The notes under the pieces: generated by a model
What the model was told of the DNA's origin: nothing
What the model saw: only the letters and a program-made list of their open reading frames with translations
Database searches by the model: none
Shown here: in pieces, positions 39,402 to 50,640 of the stretch
Position numbering within the stretch: position 1 is the first letter of the stretch
Layout of the letters: each line of letters starts with the position of its first letter
Translations under genes and position numbers: made by a program
Source: Annona cherimola
Lineage: Eukaryota > Streptophyta > Magnoliopsida > Magnoliales > Annonaceae
Assembly: GCA_030490835.1 (NCBI GenBank)
Contig: CM059975.1
Location: forward strand, 11,847,579 to 11,911,578
Length of the DNA: 64,000 nucleotides
Direction of reading: 5' to 3'

Positions 39402-40826
39402 GGTCCTGACGTACTAGCATCCGGCATAAGCATTAAAGTCATCAAAATCCAAAGTCTTTTAAGTACACAACATTCTTGAAGCAGCATATTTAAAAGCAGA
39501 AACCACAAGTAGTGATGGACTATCAATCTGCTGATCCAATGGGTATAACATGACGTTCATCCTCGTCTGACCCCTCATCGCTTTTCTCTGGAGACTTACC
39601 GAGGAATACATCTGTCAGCACCGTCTTTGATTGCAAAGAAGCTTTCAGCAATGCCAATTCCTAAAAGGCCAACCCAGATCAGAAATTGAATCCTGAGATA
39701 TTACATATTTGCATCATACATGTTATAAGAAAAAAAACAGGTAGGCGATTTCCTCGTTAATTGCACATCAATCACAGTGATTTTTGTTGAATGAATTGCG
39801 AAAAAAATGATTACAGTTCAATGTAAATATTTGCACAAAAGTGTCGGTGCACGTAAATGTGAGTGCAAATAATTTTTTGAAGAGGGACCTGACTAAAATA
39901 CAACTCACGCATCACCTCTTCATCTATGCTTCAAAAAATTAATAATAATAAAAAAATCAAATTAAAAAATAGTGAGATAGATACTTACCTGGGATTTAGG
40001 AATAAATATTATTTACTCATGAATTTTAGTTGGCTCGTCAAATCTATGGGATGTGATTTAAATGTCCATTCCACCTCCAACCATGCAAAATTTTCTAGTG
40101 CTTAGAGATGATCCTCCAAAACTTGTCCGGTCATTTCTAGGATCATAAATAACTTTCGATGTTGTTATGCATATTTTTAGTCTTCTTCCATATCGCATTT
40201 GGTAAAAAAAATGATGTTGATACTTAACTCCGAGATTCTTTCTCCTATTTTTCTATCCTTTTTAAGCTTTCCGAGTCATTTCTAATAGTTATTAATTTGT
40301 CAATTTGCACATGCAAACCACTGCGCCTCAGCAATAGTTGCCTTAAAGACATATATTAAATATACTAAATAATAGATAAACTAGACAAGTTTATAATATT
40401 TAAAAGATATATTTATATTTTTCAATATAAAAGATATTTTACAAAATATATATTGAACCATATTAGTAATATAGGTGGGGTTTGGATAACTAAATCTTGG
40501 AACGTATTCTATCACCTTATTTTATGGGTATAAAAATAAAACGGTACAATATGTATTCTAGGATACCCAATAAATCCTCCTCCTTATAAATACCTTATCC
40601 AAATTACACCTATATATCTTGATTCTTAAGCAAACAATGGGCGATTGGCAAAAGAGGGGAATAAAAAACAGTGAAATGAACATTAAGAAAACACACAATA
40701 CATACCTCGGCCCTGCCCACTTTCACAACCTTCTCTTCAAGCGCCCCAACATCTCTAATATTGAACGAGTTGAGAAGAGTAATAGCTGAAATGGGGGACA
40801 GAGGAATGACCTTCAAATCATCTGTA

Positions 40827-41284
40827 TGTTGGAATTTCTGGACATACATATATTATTTATATATATGTGCTATCATAAATTAATGGTCCAAATAATAAAA
40901 GTAATCTTATAAGGATTTATGGACCTAAATCATTTAATAGAGCATTGATCTCCTATGCGTAGAAACCATATAGCCTAAATTCCAATTTCTAGTTTTATGA
41001 TGGACTAAATTGGAAATAGGAAACTAGGCTTCCTATAAAATGGGTTGTGGTCCCCAAGTTATGCACGGGTTAGGTTTTTCTCTTTGCCATCCATCAGCAG
41101 AAAGGAATAGGAGCTACACTCTCCAAAACCTTGGTGCACTAACTTGGAAGACCCTAAGCCAAAGATCATTAGCATCCATGGATTCAGGTACGCTTCCGTT
41201 TATGATTTTAATTTCTTGATAATTCTAGCATGAGATAGATCCTGCATTGATTTATGGATTTAAATCAATGGTTATTTTCTAACA
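40827..41284 (+). repeat. Copia 5' LTR
   Basis: 458 bp, TG...CA ends. Contains an ATG followed by a splice-donor-like site (ATGGATTCAG|GTACGC, 41178-41189). A possible TATA is the cctataaaa at 41033-41041. Confidence 0.95.
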
Positions 41285-41286
41285 AG

Positions 41287-41298
41287 TGGTATCAGAGC
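41287..41298 (+). other. Primer-binding site for initiator Met tRNA
   Basis: TGGTATCAGAGC, 2 bp after the 5' LTR, complementary to the 3' end of plant initiator Met tRNA, the usual primer of Copia elements. Confidence 0.95.
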
Positions 41299-41419
41299 CA
41301 TAATCTTCATGTTAGATTATTAAGAATAATTATGAATTCATGTATGCTGTTTGAATGCATGTAAAGGATTTTTTGGAAAATCAAAAACCTAGTTACGGCT
41401 GCCACAGTTCATCTGGAAT

Positions 41420-42350
41420 TTAAAAAAAAAAAAAAGATGCTGCCTGGAATTTTGTCGCCCCCGCCGAGATCGGGTTTTGGCTGTCGGCGATCTGCCATGC
41501 CAGATCTGGCATTTTTTCTCGCCGCTGGTCGGATGAGGACGCCCGGTGTTGTGGGCGATGGCGGCACTGGACGGGCAGCGATCGGCAGCGTCATCCGGCG
41601 GAGGTGGATGGCAGCGGCGGCCATGGCTGCACGGGACGGGAGGCGCAGATTTTGGCTGGCAAACAGATCTGGAAACCCATCCGGTCGTGGCTGGATTCAG
41701 CGGCAGCGGACAGCAGCCATGGGAGGGAATGAACGGCAGCAGGAGACGGCGTTGTCGGAAACGGTGCCGGGCTGGATGGTGCTATTTTTGTGGCCGGCGG
41801 CGTGCGGCTGCTGGCTGAGAGCTGGAGGATCTGCCGCTGCCCATGCCGGACGCCTGGTCGCGGGCTGTACTCGGCCGGAGAGGACGATGGCGACGGCAAG
41901 CGGCGATCCGGAAGGCTGGAGGCTGCACGACATTGCTGCGGCTGCCGGGAAGACCATTCCGGCAGATCTGGACGATGCCCGGCGTGGGCAGCGTCTTCTC
42001 ACCGGAGACGATGGAGATCTGGTTGCTGCCGGAACCGGAGAAGGAGAGGCGCAGGGTGCCGGATCTGGCTGCTGCCGACGGCGATGGCGGCATGACTGGC
42101 AGCACCGGAGAAGGAGAGGCGCAGGGTGCCGGATCTGGCTGCTGCCGGCGGCGATGGCGGCATGACTGGCAGCAGCGGCCGGCGAATGGCAGCGCCTCCT
42201 GATGAAGGCAGCGGCTAACCGTCTGGACGGGCGGCACAGCTTCTGGTTGCTGTTGCCGGAGAAGAAATCCACAGCGGCGGCAAGCCATGGCCGGCAACAG
42301 CATGGGAGTGGCGGCGGCAGCCTGGGCAGTTGGGCATTATGATGGGCTAG
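41420..42350 (+). other. GC-rich leader of the Copia element with a 70-bp tandem duplication
   Basis: About 0.9 kb of very GC-rich DNA lies between the primer-binding site and gag, in sharp contrast to the rest of the element. It is open for over 240 codons in one plus frame and over 250 in a minus frame, which is expected from the composition. The unit starting accggagaaggagaggcgca occurs at 42034 and again at 42104 with one difference. The 70-bp period breaks any reading frame, arguing against coding use. Confidence 0.7.
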
Positions 42351-43535
42351 GGTTAGGGTGTATTTGAAGGGGAAGATGGAATTTTGCGAAAAACTCCCTG
42401 ACCAGGTAAAATAGCAGAAAACCCCTCGCAGAAATTTCAAACTATCCCCATGCCAGATAATTTGCAAAACATCCCTAGCATTTTTGGGTTTGGGCCAGAT
42501 TCAAAGCCCCGTCCAGAAAGCCCATAAGTGAATCCTTTCCTACCCGGGCGGGCCTGTGAAACAGGCCCATGCGGAAGCAGCCCAGTAAGCTAAGCCTACT
42601 TAAGCTTAGCCCACTTGTGTCTGGACGGGCTTGTTTTTCAAGCCCAGGTGGAAACAGCCCAGTTCAAGCCCAGCCCAGTCAGTTCAGCCCGTTTTCATCC
42701 CACCCACAGTACAGCCCACCAGAAAAGGACACGTGGCAGCCCAATAACCGTCCAAATTAAAATTTACATATCTGATGATCCCTTTATCTGATTTGGATGA
42801 TCCAATAGTGATTTTCTATGTTTTTGGACATTCTGTATTGAATGGAAGGGTCAGATTAACCTAAATAGGTCCAGAAATATTATTTTTTGTGTAATTAACA
42901 TATATGCATGCAAATGTTTGAATTACAATTAATTCATGTGGTTAGTTTATGAATGTTTAGAAAGCAAATTATGTATAAATGCATATGTTTACAATTTATT
43001 GCTTTCTATTAAGATTTTAAATTAACCAATTGTCATGCAAAATTTTATTTTTGGATCTTTTGGAATTAAAATTTCAAATAATGGTATAAATATTCTTTAT
43101 GAATGTCTGATATTTTAAAATAAATTAATTGAAACAACATGCTGCCAAAGTAGCCTCTATTGTGTAGATTAATTTATTTTTTGAAATATTAAGATGATTG
43201 TGTGATGTAATTCATGCGAATTTTAATCGGCCCAAAGGAAGGTTAATTTTTGGCCGAATTATATTCACACATGTGGTAATAAATATGTGATAATTATTTA
43301 GTTTTCCATGTGAATAATAAGTCGGTCCAAAGAAAGGCTTATTATCTGACAGGATTTTATTATCAATATTTGATTACTACAACAAGAGTACCATTTACAA
43401 GTTAATATTTCTGTCCAAAGACTAGATATTAATGTTGTACTAGGTATCTTGTGATGGGTCTTTCCATTATTTGAATTTTAACTATGGTTTTATGTATATA
43501 TCTCATGTGAATATGTTGTTTTGTTCTATTTTCAG

Positions 43536-46500
43536 TTAACACATCTGCTTCTACCATAACTGCCAACATAAATTCTATTCCCATGCTGAATGGAACCAAT
43601 TTCAAGCAATGGAAAGAGAATGTGATGATCGTTCTTGGTTGTATGGATCTCGACCTTGCGTTAAGGGTTAAACAACCCGCCTCTCTTACGGTTGCAAGTT
43701 CCATTGAGGAAAAACGGGACTTTGAGAGGTGGGATCGTTCAAATCGCATGTGTCTTATGATCATACGCAAATCAATTCCAGATGCTTTCAGGGGTGGTGT
43801 ATCTGACCAGGATATCACTGCAAAGAATTTCCTTGAGGAAATTGAAAAACGCTTTGAAAAAAGCGATAAGACTGAAACAAGTACGACTTTGTCAAACTTG
43901 GTTTCAATGAGGTATAAGGGCAAAGGAAACATAAGGGAGTACATCCTTGAGATGTCTAATCTTGCTTCGAAACTAAAGACACTTGGGTTACAGCTGTCTG
44001 ATGATGTGCTGGTGCATTTAGTTTTGATATCTCTTCCTCCACAATTCAGCCAGTTTAAGATCAGTTATAACTGCCAGAAAGAGAAATGGACTCTTAATGA
44101 GCTCATTTCACATTGTGTGGAAGAAGAAGAAAGAATGAAGCGAGATAAGCCCGAAAGTGCACACTTGGCAAGTACTTTTAAGGAAAAGACCAAGAAAAGG
44201 AAAAAGGATAAGGAAGCTGCGGTAAGAGTGGCAAATAAGAAACAGCAAAAGAAATCAACTAAGGAATCAGGCTGTTACTTCTGTCACACTCCTGGACACC
44301 AAAAGAAGGATTGTACCAAATATCACGCTTGGCGTATAAAGAAGGGTATGCTTCTCATTTTGGTTTGTTCTGAGGTTAATTTAGCTTCTGTACCTGGACA
44401 TACTTGGTGGATAGATTCTGGTGCTACTACTCACATAAGTATGTCTATGCAGGGTTGCCTGAGCTGCCGAAAGCCAAATGATGCTGAAAGATTCATCTAC
44501 GTAGGCAATGGCAAATCAGTTGAAGTCGAGGCAATAGGCACATTTCGGTTATTATTAAAGACTGGTTATTATTTGGATTTAAAAGAAACGTATATTGTAC
44601 CGTCTTTCAGACGGAATTTGGTTTCTATTTCTATTTTGGACAAATTTGGTTATTCTTGTTCATTTGGAAATAGTCGGTTTCATCTTTCTTTAAATTCAAA
44701 TATTGTGGGTACCGGTTCTTTATCCAGTTGTGATAACCTTTATTTGCTTGATACAGTTGTCTCGTTTATGGAAACCTTGCATGTGAATTCACATGGTACA
44801 AAACGAAAATTAACTGATGAGAATTCTGCTTCGCTCTGGCACAAACGTTTAGGACATATTTCTAAACAAAGAATTGAAAGACTTGTGTCAGATGGAATTC
44901 TCAGTCCTCTTGATTTATCAGATTTTCAAGTCTGTGTTAATTGTGTTAAGGGGAAACAGACAAACATAAGGAGATTCGGTGCCAATAGGTCTTTGGACGT
45001 CTTAGAACTAATACATACGGATATTTGTGGGCCATTCCCTACGGCTTCTTGGAATGGTCAACAGTATTTTATTACGTTCATAGACGATTTTTCTCGCTAT
45101 GGCTACCTATATCTCATCCATGAGAAGTCTCAATCACTGGACGTGTTTAAAATTTTTAAGGCCGAAGTTGAAAATCAACTTGGCAAAAGAATTAAGGCCG
45201 TTAGATCTGATCGTGGTGGCGAATACTACGGTAGATATGACGGATCAGGTGAACAACGTCCAGGGCCTTTTGCCAAATTCCTAGAAGAGTGTGGTATCGT
45301 CCCACAGTACACCATGCCAGGTAGTCCTACGATGAATGGTGTAGCTGAAAGACGAAATAGAACTTTAAAGGACATGGTAAGGAGTATGATTAGTCGTACT
45401 ACTTTACCAGACTCACTCTGGGGAGAGGCATTAAAAACCGCAGCTTATATCCTTAACAGAGTACCAACTAAGGCAGCCGATAAAACCCCTTATGAATTAT
45501 GGACGGGCAAAAGGCCTGTCATAAAGCATTTACGCATTTGGGGTTGTCCAGCTGAGGCAAGGCCTTATAGGCCAAATGAAAAGAAACTGGACTCAAGAAC
45601 TATTAGCAGCTATTTTGTTGGATATTCTGAACGGTCCCGGGGGTATAAATTTTATGTTCCCACATCCAGATCCTTTTTTGAAACGGGAAATGCCCAGTTC
45701 TTCGAGGATATTGAGCTTGGGGGGGAAGATAAGGTTAGAGACTATGTCTTTGAAGAGGAAATGGTAACTTTTCCTTCGATTGTTGTTCCTGACTCAGTTC
45801 AAACAACAATACCGGAACCACAAGACATTGTTATCAACCTCCCTGATCAAGGTCAACAGGATATTCCTACTGATCAAGCTCAACAACCTGAAGAACTAAT
45901 GCCATTAAGGAGATCCACTAGAGAAAGGAGAAGTGCAATCTCTAATGATTATATTATCTTTCTCCAAGAACATCAGGATGACATTACGACGATGGAAAAT
46001 GATCCTATCAACTTCCGTCAAGTAATGCAAAGTAAAAATTCTCAAGAGTGGATTAATGCCATGGATGAAGAGATTAAGTCCATGAAAGACAATGACGTTT
46101 GGGAACTTGTCCCATTGCCCGAAGGTGCAAAACCCATTGGTTGTAAATGGATATTTAAAACCAAAAGGGATTCAAAGGGTAATGTGGAAAGGTATAAGGC
46201 TCGTCTTGTCGCAAAGGGATTTACTCAAAAGGAAGGCATTGATTATAAAGAGACTTTCTCTCCAGTTTCATCGAAAGACTCTTTTAGAGTAATAATGGCT
46301 TTAGTGGCACATTTTGATCTTGAGCTACATCAGATGGATGTGAAGACTGCGTTTCTCAATGGTGACATTGATGAAACCATCTATATGGTACAACCAGAAA
46401 ATTTTGTGTCTGGAGATGCAAAACAAATGGTTTGTAAATTAAAGAAATCCATCTATGGGCTCAAGCAGGCTTCCCGTCGATGGTATTACAAATTTCATCA

Positions 46501-47584
46501 AGTTGTCATCTCATTCGGTTTCGAGATGAATATGGTTGATGATTGTGTATACCATAAGTTCTGTGGGAGTAAGCATATTTTTCTAGTATTATATGTCGAT
46601 GACATATTGCTTGCCAGCAATGATATAGGTTTATTGCATGAAACTAAGAGATTTCTATCAACAAAATTTGAAATGAAAGATCTTTGTGAAGCAACTTTTG
46701 TATTAGGAATCCAGATACGTCGAGATCGCTCTCGAGGTATTCTTGGATTATCACAAAAGGCCTATATTGAAAAAGTACTAGAAAGATTTTGCATGCAGAA
46801 TTGTAAACCAACAGATACCCCTGTTGCCAAGGGAGACAAATTCAGTCTCCAACAGTGCCCTCAAAATGATTTTGAATCCAAGGAGATGCAAAAGGTTCCT
46901 TATGCTTCAGCAGTGGGAAGTTTGATGTATGCCCAAGTATGCACACGTCCAGATATAGGATTCATTGTTGGCATGTTGGGTAGATATTTAAGTAATCCAG
47001 GAATGGATCACTGGAAAGCAGCCAAAAGAGTTTTTAGATATCTACAGAGAACAAAACACTACATGCTCACATACAGGAGGTCGGATAATATAGAGATCAT
47101 TGGATATTCGGACTCCGACCATGCGGGATGCCAGGACAGTCTTAGATCCACTTCGGGCTATATTTATCTGCTTGCTGGAGGAGCAATCTCTTAGAGAAGT
47201 GCTAAGCAGACACTCGTTGCTCCTTCCACAATGGCAGCTGAATTTATAGCATGTTTTGAGGCATCCAATCAGGCTATATGGCTGCGAAATTTTGTCACGG
47301 GGCTGCAAATTTTGAATGGAATTGAAAGACCACTCAAGTTATATTGTGACAATAACTCAGCAGTCTTATATTCCAACAACAACAGGAGCTCGACGAAGTC
47401 AAAATTTATTGATCTCAAGTTCCTAGTTGTAAAGGAAAGAATTCAGGAAGGTCAAGTGTCTATAGAGCACATAGGAACAAACTCTATGATTGCGGATCCG
47501 CTGACTAAGGGATTGCCACCCAAGGTCTTTCATGAGCATACTGCTCACATGGGTGTTGTATCACTAGATGATACTCTGGTTTAG
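43536..47584 (+). pseudogene. Copia gag-pol polyprotein with one in-frame stop in RNase H
   Basis: One frame is open from 43583 ([10 protein letters not shown]) for 1203 codons to TAG at 47192-47194; the same frame then continues without damage to 47584. The stop sits just after GGAIS, where Copia elements have Trp, so one base change explains it. Residue positions from 43583: gag (UBN2-like) 1-200, zinc knuckle [14 protein letters not shown] about 231-244, protease [10 protein letters not shown] about 275, integrase with DICGPF, SDRGGEY and [11 protein letters not shown] about 470-610, reverse transcriptase with RLVAKGFTQ and YVDD (about 1004-1007), RNase H from about 1140 including SDSDHAGC. 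An upstream leader exon may supply the real start. Stop-codon readthrough is possible but untested. Confidence 0.92.
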
Positions 47585-47983
47585 TGGGAGTTTGTATTTT
47601 TGTGCTTTTATTTGGCAGACACACTTTTGTATATTACAGTTATGGATATTTTCTGCAGAAATAAAGCATTCAGAATTTTGGTTTTTCAGTACTTCTGGTA
47701 TTGGTTTGATCTCACCAAATAAGGTGGACCAGTTGGAAATAGGCATGTTAGATCACATTACATGTAATTTCCATGCTACGCATCCATGCTTGATCTATGT
47801 CGTTTAGTTATGTTTGATATATGTGATCTTGGATGGGTCTAGTTACGATAAATGTAACAAAGGCCGCCTTGGTTCTATGTTGGCATAATTAATGGACGAG
47901 ATTGTTCGGAAATGATTTTGGTATGATAGCATAAGGTTTTGAGCTCATAAGGTCATATATATAATTATAAAATACATGTAGTC

Positions 47984-47995
47984 CAAGTGGGAGAT
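47984..47995 (+). other. Polypurine tract of the Copia element
   Basis: caagtgggagat directly before the 3' LTR; AAGTGGGAGA is the usual Copia plus-strand primer type. Confidence 0.85.
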
Positions 47996-48453
47996 TGTTG
48001 GAATTTCTGGACATACATATATTATTTATATATATGTGCTATCATAAATTAATGGTCCAAATAATAAAAGTAATCTTATAAGGATTTATGGACCTAAATC
48101 ATTTAATAGAGCATTGATCTCCTATGCGTAGAAACCATATAGCCTAAATTCCAATTTCTAGTTTTATGATGGACTAAATTGGAAATAGGAAACTAGGCTT
48201 CCTATAAAATGGGTTGTGGTCCCCAAGTTATGCACGGGTTAGGTTTTTCTCTTTGCCATCCATCAGCAGAAAGGAATAGGAGCTACACTCTCCAAAACCT
48301 TGGTGCACTAACTTGGAAGACCCTAAGCCAAAGATCATTAGCATCCATGGATTCAGGTACGCTTCCGTTTATGATTTTAATTTCTTGATAATTCTAGCAT
48401 GAGATAGATCCTGCATTGATTTATGGATTTAAATCAATGGTTATTTTCTAACA
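47996..48453 (+). repeat. Copia 3' LTR
   Basis: 458 bp, read as identical to the 5' LTR. It also carries the ATGGATTCAG|GTACGC donor, here pointing into the antisense strand of DUF674 exon 1. Confidence 0.95.
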
Positions 48454-49036
48454 CTGTAACCATGTAAGTCACCGCGCTCTTAACAAATCCAACCTCTTCT
48501 GTACTAGTAGAAGCCTTAGGATCACCTCGAGCAGCCACATAGAAAATTTCGTAGTTCATAAAATTATTGCATTTGGGGCAGTTAGTATTGGCGACGTCGG
48601 TGACATAAGTACATATAGATATGCGGGGGCATGTATAATACTTTTTTTTTTCTTTCTCTGCAACATTGTCAAGCTGTAACGGAAGGGGTTTGTTCAAGGG
48701 AGAAAGTACTTCGGGATGCAGAATAGAGACCTTTGCTTGGCCGGGAAGGATGTATGCCTCATTCATATCCGTCACGCTCTTGAAAAGCTGCCCGATAGCT
48801 CCGATGTCTCCCACCATTTGCTCCTTGGTCAGGACTTCCACCACATACCCAAGAGGCAATATGAAGAGGCTGAAGAGGAAATCAATGATATCCTTTCCAC
48901 ATTCCGCGAACACCACTTTCTGGGACTTGCCATCCACCAGAAGCTTCAAACTCAGCGTCGTCGCCATGTCTCTGCCTCCCTCTGCTTTCGTCTTTCACGA
49001 AGCTAACGCATGTACAGGTATGGCATTCGCGGTTTT

Positions 49037-49047
49037 CCTTTTTTATA
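49037..49047 (-). promoter_or_regulatory. TATA box of DUF674 gene 1
   Basis: Minus strand CTATAAAAAAGG context, about 75 bp upstream of the ATG at 48967, the same distance as in the two paralogues. Confidence 0.6.
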
Positions 49048-49216
49048 GCGTAGTGATAACGCTCCGCAAAATCTTTTGCCAGGTCCGGTGGGAATGTGGG
49101 ATCCACAGGGCACTTGCGTTGTACGATGGTTTCGGAAGGAAGGACAGTGGACAGAGGACTGAGACGAAAAAGTAACAATGTGCGCTGTAAAAAAGTGCGT
49201 TCTCGTACCACCGACA

Positions 49217-49320
49217 ACTTGTCCACATGCAACTTTTCTTATAAACACTTTATCTTTTAATTATACCAAAACTTGTCCGGTTGCAACTTTTCTTATAAAT
49301 ACTTTATATTTTAATTATTT
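49217..49320. repeat. Tandem duplication, 54-bp period, in the DUF674 gene 1 promoter
   Basis: acttgtccacatgcaacttt (49217) and acttgtccggttgcaacttt (49271), each followed by tcttataaayactttat. Lies about 250-350 bp upstream of the start codon. Confidence 0.8.
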
Positions 49321-49765
49321 CTTTATATTTTCTTTATAGCACTCATACATTTATCACATCAGTATTAACTTTATTCTTTTTACTTTTTATCATTATTTAT
49401 ATAATATCATATCACTTCATACATTTCAAAAAGAGTGAGAATGGATAAAACTTTTGATAAATAGTTTTAAAAAGTAAAAATTGTCGAATAATATGATATG
49501 ATAGGGGCAATGATGATGAATAAAGAAGATAAAGTTAAAATAGATAGGTTAGTTGTGTGGGTAATTGTATAGAAATGATTGAAAAATAGGATAGTTGTAT
49601 AGAAAAATGTGAAAAAGTAATTAAAAAATATGTTATTTGTGGAGAATGAAAAGTTTTAGATTGAAAAATTTTAACTTGACATTTTTTGCACATTGTCAAA
49701 CACATCTTTTATATAAAAAATTGTTCTTTCAAAAGTTTTATCAAACGACAAACGCACTCTAAAAA
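49321..49765. mobile_element. T-rich MITE material, two copies in opposite orientation
   Basis: 49321-49440 has plus-type words (attaactttattctttttac). 49440-49765 is a minus-type copy: aagttaaaatagataggtta, gtatagaaatgattgaaaaa, gaatgaaaagttttagattg and an end in aaacgcactc. Confidence 0.6.
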
Positions 49766-50049
49766 GTTTTTAAATTTGAAATGGAAAAAGTTGTCTACTG
49801 ATGTTTGTTTTGAATGAAAAAAATTATATTAAAAACGTAAAATGTGGCATTAAAAATTGAAAAATTTGTCTTGCAATGAAAATATCACCTTATAAATATT
49901 TCATTCAGTATTGGATTCTTTGGAATTCGGAATTTGCAATAATTTATTAACACAATGGCCTATGATTATTGGTATTCATCCTCTTACTTATTCGCATTTA
50001 CAGAACGGCCTATGGTTCCGTTTAATATTTTTGTAAACATCAAGCATAA

Positions 50050-50640
50050 GGCAGCGTTTGGAATTTTGAGAATGAGAACAGGGAAATGAAAAAAGTGTAG
50101 ACATCTTAATTACTCAAATACCTTATTTTTTCATTTTATCTTTGTATTTTAACTATTTTCTCCTATTTTTTCATAAACTATCTTATCAATTTATACTTTA
50201 TTCTCATTTCACCTCCATTATATTTATTCCACTTCATTCTCATCCTCATCATTTATAGCTTGGAAGAAATGAGGATGAGATGAGGACACAAAAAGAAAGT
50301 GTATTGAGAAGGAAAAAATCATTGTAGGAATGAAATTTTTTTTGATGGAGAATAAAAAATAATATTTATATATTTATATTATAAGTGAGAAAAGTTGTAA
50401 GGTTATTATTCATTTTTTTGAGGAAAGAAAACAGGAGAATCCATACTACCATGTATAACTTGTAGATAAGATGAAGATGAGATTGAGAATTTGAGATAAA
50501 AATATATTGGAAATTTGTAAAGATGTATTGGGATGAAGCGAAAGTGTATTAAAATTGGATACAAGTGTATTGGGAAATAGAAAATTTTATTCTAGATCAT
50601 CTCATCCTATCCTATCCCAGCCGTGAACATCCATTTATTA
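50050..50640. mobile_element. Possible foldback/MITE, different family
   Basis: Starts gcagcgtttggaattttgag. The centre near 50235-50290 is an inverted repeat (ctcatcctcatcattt against aaatgaggatgagatgagg). The right side ends tctcatcctatcctatccca. Ends not defined. Confidence 0.4.

Larger units (their letters stand above)
41178..43535 (+). promoter_or_regulatory. Candidate leader exon and 2.35-kb intron of the Copia element
   Basis: ATG-GAT-TCA-G at 41178-41187 in the LTR is followed by GTACGC. At 43526-43535 the sequence ttctattttcag is a strong acceptor, and the next bases (TTAACACATCTGC) continue the frame of the long polyprotein: a split Val codon, then 15 more codons to the ATG at 43583. 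Splicing would remove the primer-binding site and the GC-rich leader, giving a message for translation that cannot be reverse transcribed. Inferred from sites and phase only. Confidence 0.6.
40827..48453 (+). mobile_element. Complete Copia LTR retrotransposon, recent insertion
   Basis: 7627 bp with two 458-bp LTRs (40827-41284 and 47996-48453) that read as identical, starting TGTTGG and ending TAACA. A perfect 5-bp target duplication, CTGTA, flanks it (40822-40826 and 48454-48458). A primer-binding site follows the 5' LTR and a purine tract precedes the 3' LTR. The domain order is gag, protease, integrase, reverse transcriptase, RNase H, which is the Copia order. It is inserted in plus orientation inside exon 1 of a minus-strand DUF674 gene. 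Confidence 0.97.
39523..48967 (-). pseudogene. DUF674 gene 1, split in exon 1 by a Copia retrotransposon
   Basis: The minus-strand start is MATTLSLKLLVDGKSQKVVF at 48967. Exon 1 runs to 48459 and resumes at 40826 after the Copia insert, ending at 40706; with one copy of the 5-bp duplication removed the frame is exact (630 nt). Exon 2 is 39660-39523. The uninterrupted product would be 255 residues. The break falls within MVTDDLK. DUF674 is a plant-specific family of unknown function. Seen here are the N-terminal FAECGKDIIDFLFSLFILPL block, a CPKC pair mid-protein, ITLLNSFNI, and LLKASLQSKTVLTDVFL at the C-terminus. The lack of other damage suggests a recent loss. Its paralogues lie at 57.1-58.3 and 59.4-60.3 kb. 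Confidence 0.9.

Noticed and set aside
41437..42165. 242-codon plus-strand open frame in the Copia leader
   Set aside because: The block is so GC-rich that five frames on both strands are open for more than 90 codons. The 70-bp internal repeat is not a multiple of three, and no domain is visible.
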